Shown here: piece by piece, positions 53,540 through 63,589 of the stretch
How the letters are laid out: each line of letters begins with the position of its first letter
Numbering within the stretch: the stretch's first letter is position 1
NCBI GenBank assembly: GCA_050084515.1
Contig: CM114271.1
Location: forward strand, 48,670,001 to 48,734,000
Reading direction: 5' to 3'
DNA from: Blasia pusilla
Lineage: Eukaryota > Marchantiophyta > Marchantiopsida > Blasiales
DNA length: 64,000 nt
Notes under the pieces: generated by a model
Told to the model about the DNA's origin: nothing
Databases searched by the model: none
The model's input: only the letters and a program-made list of their open reading frames with translations
Program-made: the position numbers and the translations under genes

Positions 53540-54008
53540 CCATAATTGCAACGCGTCGCTGATTCTCGCGTTGTGCTTCTCAGGGTAGCATGCACCACAC
53601 CATCTTGATTACAGATACACATCAATGCGGAGGAGCAGAGCATGGATTTTTCTTAAAGAGGAGGGAATGTTGCTATTTTTTTGCATCTTGTCATCGAGGG
53701 CCATGCCATTTGTAGCCATTCTATATTTCCATTGTTGCATTATACCGCTGTAACTATAACACACATCGAGGAGATTTGAGCATCGTTAGCATTGGGGAGT
53801 GCAACTTGATGATTAGACGAGGTTGTCTCCATGAATGAGTTGGATGCAAGGTTTTCAATTTTTGAGAAGAAATATCGACATTGTGTTCAAATTACCCATT
53901 TTGATATTTTTCCTTGCATATAGGAGGGATTTTTGGGTATCGGGTAGTTGTTGGGGTATAGGGATTTATATAGATGTTGAGAGTATCCTTGATGTATGTA
54001 GTTAGGAG
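53540..54008 (+). pseudogene. DNMT-family gypsy (copy F) leader, first part
   Basis: Diverged counterpart of copy C 14,060-14,520 ('gttgtctccatgaatgagttggatgcaaggttttcaatttttgag' against 'gttgtctccacaaccgagttggggttgagatttgcaattgctgag'). It breaks off exactly at the hAT insertion and resumes at 58,910. Confidence 0.7.
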
Positions 54009-54332
54009 CAAGGTCCGGGTAGTTTTTTCTTGGCAACCCGTAGATATCCGGGGCCTTAGACGTGCAGTCAGAAAATTCGTTTAGGGTTCCGGTAGTAGGA
54101 GATAGAAATAATTTAAGACAGCTAATTTCTGAGATAAAATTTTTTTAAAGGTAAATTTCTGAATTTTTTATATTTTGACCAGTGCATTTCTGGGACTTGG
54201 GTTTGCGGGCCCCCAATTTCGGGCGGCTTGAAAATCTTCCCGGAAATTTTATTTCCGGTTTCCAACTCTTCAACTCTATTTTTCTCTCCATTTTGCACTC
54301 CTTCAAGGCTTCAACTTGGAAATTCCTTTCAC

Positions 54333-54522
54333 ATCCTTGGCAGGATTTGAACCTGGCCAAGCCTCCCACCCTTTGGGAACCAAGGATTATATGCAATTAA
54401 AATTGGGTTCCTTATTGTGAATTTCTTTGCATAGACTGCCCCTATGATCCTTTCACTCTTCTAACATATCCTTGGCAGGATTTGAACCTGGCCAGGCCTC
54501 CCACCAGTTGGGAGCCAAGGAT
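54333..54522. repeat. Two 55-bp direct repeats with palindromic ends
   Basis: Copies at 54,333-54,387 and 54,468-54,522 are over 90% identical. Each starts ATCCTTGGCAGG and ends CCAAGGAT, so each could form a hairpin. Each contains 'ggatttgaacctggcc', whose complement resembles a tRNA T-arm / Pol III B box. They lie in the left subterminal part of the hAT element. Confidence 0.7.
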
Positions 54523-54609
54523 CTTACCCCTCCATAATACTTGAAGCTCCATGGAAAGCTCCAAGGTATTACAAAAGGGTCCCCCCCCCTTCTCTCTTCC
54601 ACCACTATC

Positions 54610-56863
54610 TTAAACATCTGGAATAGATGGACTTGCAGCATTCTCAACCTCATTTGTTGCTTCTATTGAAGGATCAACAATATACTTCTCAGGGTTCGAA
54701 TATACATATCTAAAGTTTGTAGAAATTTTCCAAAGTACTATTGATTCAACCAAGAGATCCTCATAATCAGGTACTAGCCCCTCTAAGGAAATCCTAAGTA
54801 CAACATCCAAATGTTTTGTCATCAATCTATTACGACTTTTAGTCTTAATAGTATTCTGAATAGAGAAAGCTCTCTCACAAATAGCTGTACTCACACATTG
54901 TACTCTAGCAATATTAGCTAACACAAGTAGGTTATAAAACTTACATTGCAAAGATGGACTCCAACTTACCATAGCCCACAAGTCTCGAAAGTTTCGGTCT
55001 TTCCACTCAGTTGTGGACATGAGCTTGAATGACTGAAATTCATGTTTCACTGCTCCAGGGTTTATAAGAGCGGGCTGCAAATGACCCCTCAGTGGTAATG
55101 CCACTCCAAAATGTGCACATAACTCATCTACCTCCTTACAACCCCAACTATTCAGCCCTACTTGCCTTGAAGGCATGTCAAGAGAATTCAATACCCTCAT
55201 TGCACCAATTAAATTGTTATCTTTGAACCGGTCATGTAAACCTGCACATACACTCTCTGAAAAATTCTTTTGAAAGGTTAAAGCAGATTCCAAGTCTTTT
55301 CCTGTCTCATCTCTCACCATCTCTATGCTATGGAACTTTCTACCCCTTATCTCAGATTGCAGGCGCTTCAGATATCCTCCAGGGGGGCCAAAATCAGGCA
55401 AAATATGGTACCCTGAATCTTCTGAGAAAGTAGAAGCATTTAAGTCATGGCTTTCCATCACAAAATTCATTGTAATGGAAGCAATTTCACAATTCACTAT
55501 GTTGCCAATAGTACTAACATCTACAAATTTGTATTGAAAAACTTTGCTCAAGTTTGCAAGAATTGACAAAATATCAGCCAGAAAATACAATAGGTAGATC
55601 ATTTGAAATGATCTTAACCTGTTGTATAGATTAGTAGCATTACCATCATCCTCAGAAGGCAAAATATCCCTGAAATACCTAAGAACAGATTCCAACGAAT
55701 CACACAATGTAGTCACTGCTTGCCAACGTGACAACCAACGAATTTTATGATACCTTTTCATAACCCTTTGGGAGTCATTGAGTTTCTCTTGCAATGTTGC
55801 AAGAGCACACTTCCTCTTGGAAGATCTCCTAAAATATCCGACTCTGACAAAGATTCAAGATGGAGTCTATATCTCTTGATGTCTCCTTGCAAGTTGGTGT
55901 TTTGGCTGTTGTCAAAGCAGCCAAATTGATCCTATGTGCTACACAATGCACAAAGAGCAAAAAGGGGTTTACCTTCTGCTTCAGTTGAGAGGCTACCCCA
56001 TTTTGACTTCCAACCATGGTTGAGGCTCCGTCAGAGCCAAAAGCTACCATTTTTGTACTCTCAAGCCCTGAATCCTTTATCAACTCCAAAAGAGTACTAG
56101 TAATAGCATTGGAGCACTTCTCTGGACATTGCATCAATCCTAGAAATGAACTCTGAACCTGGCCCTCTTCTAAGTACGTTACAAATACAACCAAGTGCCA
56201 TGTTACAGAAATATCCGTGGAATCATCTATCATAATCCCGAAAAAAGGAGACTTCTGCACTTTACTAAGGGTCCTTTTGAGAAGAACTTGGCTGATGTAA
56301 AAGCACATATCAGCACAACTCTTCTCATCCTGGTACAACTCTCTAGTCAATGGGGCATTCACAGAACATAACAACTTACACAAATTTGGGAATTTCACAA
56401 AAGGCAAGGCTTCCCTTGCAATGAAAGATGCATACTTAAATAAAGTCAATAAAGCTACATCACAAGTTCGATTAGTAGTTGCAATGGCCTTGGCCATGGA
56501 CCTGTTCCCTATGTTAGCAGCCCAAGAGAGCTTCATATGCTCATTAGATTTGCCATGATCTGTGAAGGCCGAGACCTTACAGTTTATGGCACCGTCCCTT
56601 GCAAACGAGCTCTTACCCTTTCCCTGTCTACAAACTTTGCAGAAAATCCTACCGCTTTCTACATGAAATTCTATCCAATCAAATAGAGAGTACCACATGT
56701 CCTTCCATGCATGTCGATTCTTATTGGCTATGCTTCCCAAAGGTCCATTGGATGTATCTACTTCCTTTCCATCTGATGAGCCTGACCTGCTTGACTCTTC
56801 TGAAAATAATTGACTACAATCTTTGTGTAACATTTCACTCATAGTTCTCTGTCTCTTGGCCAT
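54610..56863 (-). pseudogene. hAT transposase, one frameshift
   Basis: Two overlapping-order frames: 56,863-55,829 (start MAKRQRTMSEM) and 55,850-54,610. N-terminal TTF/BED-like zinc finger: GRIFCKVCRQGKG...SAFTDHGKSNEH. DDE-type core: FGIMIDDSTDIS, MVAFGSDGASTMVG, LFVHCVAHRINLA. After the frameshift near 55,845 (..NLCQS | FRRSSKRKCALATLQ): YHKIRWLSRWQAV, and the C-terminal dimerisation region VQCVSTAICERAFSIQNTIK and KSRNRLMTKHLDVVLRI. The total of about 750 residues is normal for hAT. Apart from the single indel the gene looks little decayed, so the insertion is relatively recent. Confidence 0.9.
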
Positions 56864-57519
56864 CTGAAGATGATGTCTCACCCTCCCCCCTTCCACTGTC
56901 TATGTCAAGTCACAATCGAGAACCTAACCCTAAACTAGAACAGATACAAGTTCACTACCTTGAACTAAAGAAACATGCGGCCAGGAGACCAAAGGCAACA
57001 AGTAGAGTTGTGGCCTAAAGGCAACCCCTTCTTCTTACAATGATAATAAGTGCAAAAAGAGAACGGCCCTAAACTCTGCTCATGCGAAAAAAAAACTCAA
57101 ATCCGGCTCATGCAAGACTGCAAGTGCACAAATCAGCACTATGCAATCTCGGTTGCTGCTGGAAGATAGTAGTGTAAACCAAGCTGTTGACTAAATACGC
57201 TGAACATTCAAACTCGGTACGAAAGCAACTAAGGCAAGGAAAACCAGCAAACAATGGAGGCCTTGAAGGGAAATGATTCACCCGAGCTATGGGTTTATAA
57301 GCCAAGAACAATACAAAGAAGAATAGAAGAAGACATGAACAAGAGAAGTTCCCAAGAACTATAGCGGCTCTGCAATGTAGACCCCGGGGCGGATTGAAAC
57401 TATGACAGTCCGCGGGCAAGAATATGATGTGAGCCGGGAAAAAACTTCTGCAAGCGAGAGTTGTGACAATTTGCAGGCAAGAGTCGCAAGAGACACACTG
57501 TCACAAAGACAAGCAAAAA

Positions 57520-58085
57520 GAAGTTGAGTCGAGAGTCGCTAGACCAAACTGTCACAAAAAGAGCAGAAAAGTGCCAAAAACGTGAGGAGTCGAGGCCCAA
57601 GAGGACGAGTGAGGCGGGAGCCGCGGGACGTAGGAGGCCGTGTGGTGACACAAAGTGTCACAAACACGAGCAAAAATCAGCTAAATCGAGAGTCGCTACA
57701 CCCAAACTGTCACAAAAAGAGCAAAAAAGTCCAAAAAACGTGAGGAGTCGAGGCCCGAGAAGACGACTGAGGCGGAGCCGAGGCCCGAAAGGACAAGTAA
57801 GGCGGGAGCTGCGGGACGCAGGAGGCCGTGTTGCGACACAAACTCGCACAAAGAGGAGCAAAAATCAGCTGAGTCGAGAGTCACTGGGCCCAAACTGTCA
57901 CATAGAAGATAAAAAAAGTGCCAAAAACGTAAGTCGAGGCCCGAGAGGACAAGTGAGGCCGGAGCCGAGGCCCGAGAGGACGAGTGAGGCCGGAGCCGAG
58001 GCCTGAGAGGACGAGTGAGGCCGAAAGCCGAGGCCCGAGAGGACTAGTGAGGCGGGACTCGGGAGCCGTAGGAGTCAGGACGCTG
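57520..58085. repeat. GC-rich minisatellite inside the hAT element
   Basis: Nested repetition. A unit of about 170-185 bp ('gagtcgagagtcgct...ccaaactgtcacaaaaagagc...aggaggccgtg') is repeated about three times. Within and after it a unit of about 32 bp, 'gccgaggcccgagaggacgagtgaggccgga', is repeated four to five times in a row (57,925-58,060). It gives spurious long open frames on both strands. Confidence 0.85.
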
Positions 58086-58229
58086 TGAGCCGCAGGACGC
58101 TGCGACAGAAGGTGGAACCGTGGAAATGTCGAATGATGGTCCCGCTGCCTCCCGCAGCTAGGTACCCCCATTCCCCGAATGCCCCAGGCCCCCAGCAGCC
58201 CCCAAGGCCCCTAACAGCAGCCGCTACAG

Positions 58230-58870
58230 CGGCACAGCCCTACTATGGAGGGAGGAAATTTGTCCAGGGACTCCAGGCCTCTCATCTGACGGTTGCTGCG
58301 GATTGCGTGTTTCCCGGTACCCGAAAGCCCCCCCGGGAACATTCCGACATGCTGAAAACCGTTGCCAGGAGATAACCGACCACTTTGAACCGGGAACGTG
58401 ATATTTCCGCCACGTCTCCGCCATGAACAGGGAAATACGGGCCAGTTTCCGAGCGGGGCGGCAAGTTTCCGAAACCACTATCCATTATCTCTAATAACCA
58501 ATTTACAAATGCTTCTTGATCATATTCTACAAGTAGATATAGTCTCCTTAATAAAACCTGCGGATCATAGATCAATAACTTCTTCCCCGAATATTTGCAC
58601 ACCTCATTGTATCTCAATGTTGTGCGATAGCTAGCTAAGTTCTCTCACATCATAAGGAGGGCTATCCTAAGTGTCTTGGTCCATCGAGAACATGCTCGCA
58701 TCCACATCTCAAGGTTATCAAGGTTCAACATCTCACCAACATCACGATGAGTAGTGTTGCATCTTTAAGCCATACTTGCATAAACACCTAAACGGCAGGG
58801 TTTCCGGCGAGTTCGTCGGAAACCCTGCCGGAAAATCCTTTCAGGGGTCGGAAATTCCTATTTTCAACCG
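58230..58870. repeat. hAT right subterminal region with strong hairpin
   Basis: Many short 'tttccgg/ccggaaa'-type motifs. At about 58,795-58,832, 'cggcagggtttccggcga' is followed after a few bases by its near-perfect complement 'tcgtcggaaaccctgccg', a stem of roughly 16 bp. Subterminal repeats of this kind are normal transposase-binding sites in hAT elements. Confidence 0.65.
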
Positions 58871-58917
58871 GCCAGGTATACTCGTGGCCCCGGTTCTATG
58901 CGTTCATTGGTTAGGAG

Positions 58918-59385
58918 ACATATATCTATGTGGGATGTCCAAAGCTTTGGATATTCTATGTCAATGAGATTATAGACTAGTATCCAATTTGTCACACCAT
59001 GTCGCTTATTGTTGCATTATACATGTCTTAGTGGGAGGTAGTGTACATTGAGTGCTACATCTTTTAATTTCAATGCTTAAGTAAGGGATTACTCAAGAGG
59101 TTGAGGATGATCATGTGAAGGGGGCATGATGATCATTACGACATCCTTTTGGGACTTTGAGAGGAGAGATGGTGTGCCCGAGAGTAGCCATAGGGGTTTT
59201 ATGCAGAGTGAGGCGAGGTTTTGAGAGTTCACATGAGGGACCATCTTGAGCTCCTTCTTTGTTTTTATCCAATGAGGGCTGAAGAGAGAAGTTTGATAGT
59301 GCATCACCACACACGTTGAGTGATACTACCATTGGGGCATACGTATAAAGGACCGCGTAGGTTTTCACGAGCTATGGATACCATA
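58918..59385 (+). pseudogene. DNMT-family gypsy (copy F) leader/gag N-terminal, second part
   Basis: Continues 53,540-54,008 after the hAT element: 'gacatatatctatgtgggatgtccaaagctttgg' against copy C 14,526 'gacatagacctgtgtgggatgtccggagctgagg', and later 'gaggaccgcgtaggttttca' against 14,968. No intact frame. Confidence 0.7.
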
Positions 59386-59389
59386 AAGC

Positions 59390-59735
59390 TGTATGATTTC
59401 ATCGCGGATTTTAGCAATGTAGAAAACTACTAAAGAAGCATAATTGGTGGGAAACGGCTCTCACACTCACACACCACCATGACGAACAAAATTTTGCAAT
59501 GAGAGAATAAGTGGAGGATGATCTCCTTCTCAATTATATGGGGTATGTACAAACAACCCTAACCCTAATCTTAACCAGAGTCTCGAGTTAGACTAACTAT
59601 GATTAACTAACCCTAGTTAAGATAAATGCGCTTAACTGACTAACGAAGATTAAGTTTCCCTACTTCGTGTGAGTACCAAATGTAGCAGTTTAGGTGTCTA
59701 ATGAGCTTGAATGTATCTTAGTCTTCAATACATCC
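59390..59735. other. Unassigned insertion in copy F
   Basis: About 345 bp with no counterpart in the other copies. It includes 'aaccctaaccctaatct', a telomere-like motif that is too short to be a telomeric array. No domain recognised. Confidence 0.35.
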
Positions 59736-60206
59736 TCTATACCAGGATGGTAGTGAGGGGATGGGCGACTTAGCTCATTACTCATTTGATTCACGAGTGG
59801 AGTGATTGAGCAAGATCAAAAGAGGTGGCAACTTTGGCAACATTAAGTAGCACCATCACTTGGCATGAGGATTTGATAGAAAGGCATGCCCATATAGAGG
59901 ACATACCCATGAACAAAACCCCTATGGAGAGGAGTTTTATGGTAGCAACATCATTCCACGGAGGAGAGATGCCTTGGCGGGGTTCAAGTGAGAAGCTTCA
60001 ACGCTTAGCCAATGAGCATGTGGAGATGGCGTGGAGTGAGATGTTTGCACTAGATCATGATGGGTCAGTGAATCTTGAGGTAGCAAGGAGTGCTTGGATA
60101 TCTCCCTTAGACAAGTTAGACACCACGTCGATTATGTATTGCATCCTAAAGGAGGGTATTAGAGTGTTGGATCTCTTTGGAGGGATCAATATTCAGTGGC
60201 TGTTGT
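59736..60206 (+). pseudogene. Copy F protease-DNMT linker and DNMT motif I
   Basis: Protease end (PGW..GDGRLSS), linker (TITWHEDLIERHAHIED, SAWISPLDKLDTTSI) and motif I (IRVLDLFGGIN), after which the frame runs into unrelated sequence with an A-run at about 60,212. It again shows linker and DNMT in one continuous frame. Confidence 0.75.
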
Positions 60207-60409
60207 TTTGAAAAAAAAATATTTATTAGCATATGACGCATGATGAAGTTGTAAGAAATCTCACTCTAACACTTGGGATAGTTCCGCCTTTGTTTTCCCA
60301 ACTTCTTACTTGCCTTGACCATACAATGTTACTATAATTCCTTACCGAGAAACATTTCCTCGATGGGGATGTAGGACTTGTATTGGATTGGGACCATTCT
60401 TTGGTCATT

Positions 60410-60967
60410 GTCACACGCATACACATTGCTAGTCACATCTACACACCACACAACATCGGTCTTCCCAATAAATAGATTTATCCATCCATAAAGTATGCAC
60501 GGAGTGCGCGAGGAGCGTGTTTGGGCGAGGGGCCTTGGCCCCGCACATCAATTTTACATTTTACACGCATATACATCGATACCACACAAGAAAATCATTG
60601 TGAAAGTGACTCATATAGCTAATTTCACTTTTGAATTACCATCGACATATCAAGCCGTATCCATCCTTTGCTATGAGGGAATCCAGACGCTAACACCCTA
60701 GTTCCTACTACACACAAAGCAAGAGAGGTGCTCCTAAGGCCCAATATGAGAAGGTGGCTTGGGAAAGCCATCTCTTCCCCTCTAATAGCCTTGGGAAGAC
60801 TAACTAAGACCAAAATAGAGAAATATTCATAAATTTTTTCCCGACACAACGGGCCTGTCGCCAACCTTATCCAACATCTCAAGATGAAGTTATGCTTAAA
60901 CAACCCACTGATCCTCTATATTGTTGACGCGATAGAACTCCACTTGTCGGCTAACAAAGATGTGACA
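60410..60967 (-). mobile_element. Solo LTR, 558 bp, minus orientation
   Basis: On minus it starts GTCACATCTTTGTTAGCC and ends GTATGCGTGTGACA, matching the 52,051 and 61,847 LTRs. Flanks GTCAT (60,404-60,408) and ATCAT (60,967-60,971, overlapping one base) suggest a 5-bp target duplication with one change. Contains the shared 'ttcccaagccacc' and 'ttgtgtggtgtgtagatgtgac' blocks, plus a private GC-rich insertion at about 60,500-60,545. Confidence 0.7.
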
Positions 60968-61065
60968 TCATTGCAAGTTAGCCATGCTAGGGCTGGTTGA
61001 GTGGTGGATCAGATGATGGTTTTGCTGACTATCCCAGCCTCTATTTAAAAAATACGAAGTATACT

Positions 61066-61120
61066 TGGGAGAGGCAGGATTCGAACCTACGTAGAAAACC
61101 TTCAGCAGATTTACAGTCTG
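61066..61120 (-). tRNA. trnY-GUA: Partial mitochondrial tRNA-Tyr (GUA) gene, 3' part only
   Basis: On minus: the anticodon arm with GTA (61,112-61,114) in 'cagactgtaaatctg', the variable loop, the T arm 'gtaggttcgaatcctgc' and the acceptor 3' strand ending 'ctctccca'. This matches the 3' part of plant mitochondrial trnY as I recall it, with about one difference. The acceptor 5' strand and D arm are missing; at 61,121 the sequence changes to DNMT-family retrotransposon sequence. This is a nuclear copy of mitochondrial DNA and not a functional tRNA gene. Confidence 0.85.
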
Positions 61121-61846
61121 AGGTTATTTGGGAGATGATGATGATCTTGTGGCACTTGCAAGAAGATAAATGCGTTCTCCAATTATATTCTAGAGAATGT
61201 ACTATTTTTGGGTGATTTTATATCACGAGTGATGACGATTGCACATCAAATTTGTGCATGGATCGACCAATCATCATGCCTCATTACCTTTGATTGACAT
61301 TGAGGATCCAAAATGGAATCCACGAAAAACTAGGAGAGATCCTACGACGACAACAGTATATAAGATACGTATGCCACAAGATTTTTTTATTTTTTTTGAG
61401 TTTTCTTGCTTCCTATGCATATAAGAAGTCCGGTGGGAGGACCACATATACTTATTTATGGAGCCCAATGTTGATGAGAGAGAGAGAGTGGATGATGGGG
61501 TTTCCCATATGAGTAACGGAAGTAACATTACTATTAGAGGTGTTTCAATGTCATGTCTTGGGCTAGGTGATTGACTAGCTTGAATTTCTTGATATGGAAT
61601 CTCAACTTAGGAGTAGCTGAGCAGCATCGGTTGTGGTTGCACCAAGTCTCTACTGCACTTGTCAGCCCCTTGCCTACCAAGACGGTTGAGATAGTGGTTA
61701 GGTCGAGATTTGAGGAGATCAAAAATTTAGAGGTGAATGGGAGAAACATCCTTGGACTTCTTGGGATGTGTTGTAGGTACACTGAGAGATGAGAGCCACA
61801 TTAGCAAGCGTGGTTCACAATTTGCATTAAGGAGCATTAGGAGGTG
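61121..61846 (+). pseudogene. Copy F DNMT C-terminal half and linker
   Basis: It resumes inside the DNMT after motif IV: LFWEMMMILWHLQED, then a degenerate motif VI (LYSRECTIFG where copy A has YILENVPILG). The ILDPG-equivalent ('gacattgaggatccaaaatgg') follows, then PNAD-like and motif X-like sequence in broken frames to the solo LTR. Motif IV itself is absent. Together with 59,736-60,206 it brackets the mitochondrial fragment and a solo LTR. Confidence 0.7.
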
Positions 61847-62440
61847 TGTTGTGCGGATACATATCGTTACACAACATACATCGCTGGTCACATCTACACC
61901 ACACAACACCGATCTTCCACATATATGGGTCATCTTTCTCAAGTCCTCATCTTTCTCATGTAAAAATAAAGAGTAGTAAAAACGGCACACCCGGCCTAAA
62001 ACTCCACTCCTCAATCTACATCGGCATATCGAGCCTCGTCCACCCTGCGCTATCAAGGAATCCGGACGCTAACACCCCAGTCCTATCTCACACACATACA
62101 AGGAGGTGCTCCAATGGCCCAACATGAGAAAGATGGCTTAGGAAAGCCATCTTCCTCTCTTATATAGGGTTGGGAAGAGCCAAAAGGCTCTTCTCCCTAA
62201 AAATAGCTATCCTCTTGGTAACGTGCGCACACAGGTTACCAGAGGTGGATGACCTGGTCAACAAGTCACCCGGTTGTGAAAGACCTCAACAAGAAAGTTG
62301 TCAGAATCGACATTCCTGACACAATGGACCTATCCTCAACCTCATCCGACACCGTGGGACAAAGTTACACTCAAGATAGTCCGCTGGCTCCTACGCCCTA
62401 TCCACGATAGATCTCGGCCTTTCGGCTACTCAGATGTGAC
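61847..62440 (-). mobile_element. Solo LTR, 594 bp, with AGGTG target duplication
   Basis: On minus it starts GTCACATCTGAGTAGCC and ends GTATCCGCACAACA. Perfect 5-bp flanks AGGTG at 61,842-61,846 and 62,441-62,445 fix both ends and show that the LTR of this family begins GTCAC. It interrupts copy F between the post-DNMT linker and RT. Hairpin-forming 'ttagggagaagagccttttggctcttccc' is present, as in the 52,051 LTR. Confidence 0.85.
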
Positions 62441-62445
62441 AGGTG

Positions 62446-63097
62446 AGATTTCCAAGTCGATTGTAGAGGAGCAACTAAGTTCTATAGTTTGAGATAGGAT
62501 TGCATCATAATAACCAAAACCACCCGCGCAAGAGAGTCGTATAGTAGTCATGATGGAGACTTGGGAGTTATGTCTTTCACAATCCTATAGGTATAGTGAT
62601 ATGGAAAGGGCCTTGATTCAAACTAGTGGATATCGATTTAGATCAGGAGCCAAAACTTGGTCGAGGCAGGCCTAGTGGAAATGACCCATGGAGAGAAAGT
62701 ATGCATCTACCACTATTATGCCCGCCAAGAGAGATGTGCTTGGAAATTGGGCAGAGAGGCAAATGTGTGGAAATTTCTGACCTAGCAATCAGCACACAAA
62801 GTCACATAGGCATGCCATTCCCACTCTTGAGGAGATCTTTGATCATATTGGGCATGCAAGGATCTACAATTCTTTATATATATCTTCGAGGCGGACACCA
62901 TGAATAGCCTATCAGATTGGAGGGTATGCTGAAGATGGAATTTTGGGGTATCGATCCTTGTGGGAAGGATTGTTTATATTGGTGGTGATTCTTACCATTT
63001 GGATTAAAAATACCTTGGCAGAGTTTTAGAGATCTTGGATAGGATCTTGGCAAGTTTGGATTTTGTTAGGTGTTACATTGATGATATTGTAGTCTTC
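62446..63097 (+). pseudogene. Copy F reverse transcriptase N-terminal part
   Basis: METWE, YSDMERALIQ, MCGN/ISD..AIS and a degenerate YIDDIVVF at about 63,076-63,097 are traceable, in several frames with many stops. It is cut off inside the codons after YIDD by the LTR start at 63,098. Confidence 0.7.
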
Positions 63098-63570
63098 TGT
63101 CACGTCTTTTAGGATAGATCGGTGGGATCTAATAGAGCGCCTTCATGAGTAGTGGAGGACACACCCAGTAGGTTGAGGGTGACCTGGTGAGGCCCTTGGA
63201 AACCTGAGATAGCAGGTTTCCCCTTCGTTTCGGCTCATTTGGAGCAATATTGAGGAACTTACTATTTTAGGTAAGTACCATTTGAGTATATGATCGACTT
63301 ACTATTTTTGGTAAGTGGCCCTTGACCTCCTACATCAGGTCAAGAGCCAAGGAGGTGACTTGGGAGAATAGGTTACCATGGAGAGAGCTTGGGAGAGGGG
63401 AGGGGTATACCTCAAGGAGAGAGAGCTTGAGAGCTCATTCTCTCTTTGTTGAACCTCTTGGCATGAGGCGGCGGAGCTATGGTACCTTGCCTTGTGAGTG
63501 TAACCCAAGCCTCTCATTAGGAGAGTGGGTTTGGTTTGACATGAGAGAGAGTGCACACCTTTGAGAGCTC
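63098..63570 (+). mobile_element. 5' LTR of copy G
   Basis: It begins TGTCACGTCTTTTAGGATAGATCGG, the same start as copy C (12,570), and inserts into copy F RT. It parallels 12,570-13,030 over its length. It ends in a run of 14 G (about 63,574-63,587), where the long leader is missing and gag follows at once. Confidence 0.65.
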
Positions 63571-63589
63571 ATGGGGGGGGGGGGGGCGC

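Larger units (their letters stand above)
54009..58909 (-). mobile_element. hAT DNA transposon, 4.9 kb, with perfect 8-bp target duplication
   Basis: Flanked by GTTAGGAG at 54,001-54,008 and 58,910-58,917; 8 bp is the hAT signature. The empty site is visible in copy C (14,520, 'gttttaggagacata'). Ends are CAAGGTCCGGGTAG and, on the other side, CAATGAACGCATAG in inverted orientation, an imperfect terminal repeat starting CAA. It contains one hAT transposase gene on minus, broken by a frameshift. Subterminal regions are full of 'ggaaaccg/cggtttcc'-like motifs in both orientations, and a GC-rich minisatellite lies between gene and right end. Confidence 0.9.

Noticed and set aside
57524-58006. 160-codon open frame on plus, 57,524-58,006
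   Set aside because: It lies entirely within the GC-rich minisatellite of the hAT element; open frames exist on both strands because the repeat lacks stops. Composition is repetitive Arg/Gly/Glu with no domain.
59556-59570. Telomere-like 'ccctaaccctaa'
   Set aside because: Only about two units; not an interstitial telomere array and common by chance in plant promoters and repeats.
60207-60230. A-run 'gaaaaaaaaatatttattag' as a LINE or SINE poly-A tail
   Set aside because: Only nine A's, no reverse transcriptase or tRNA-like head upstream, and no target duplication found.
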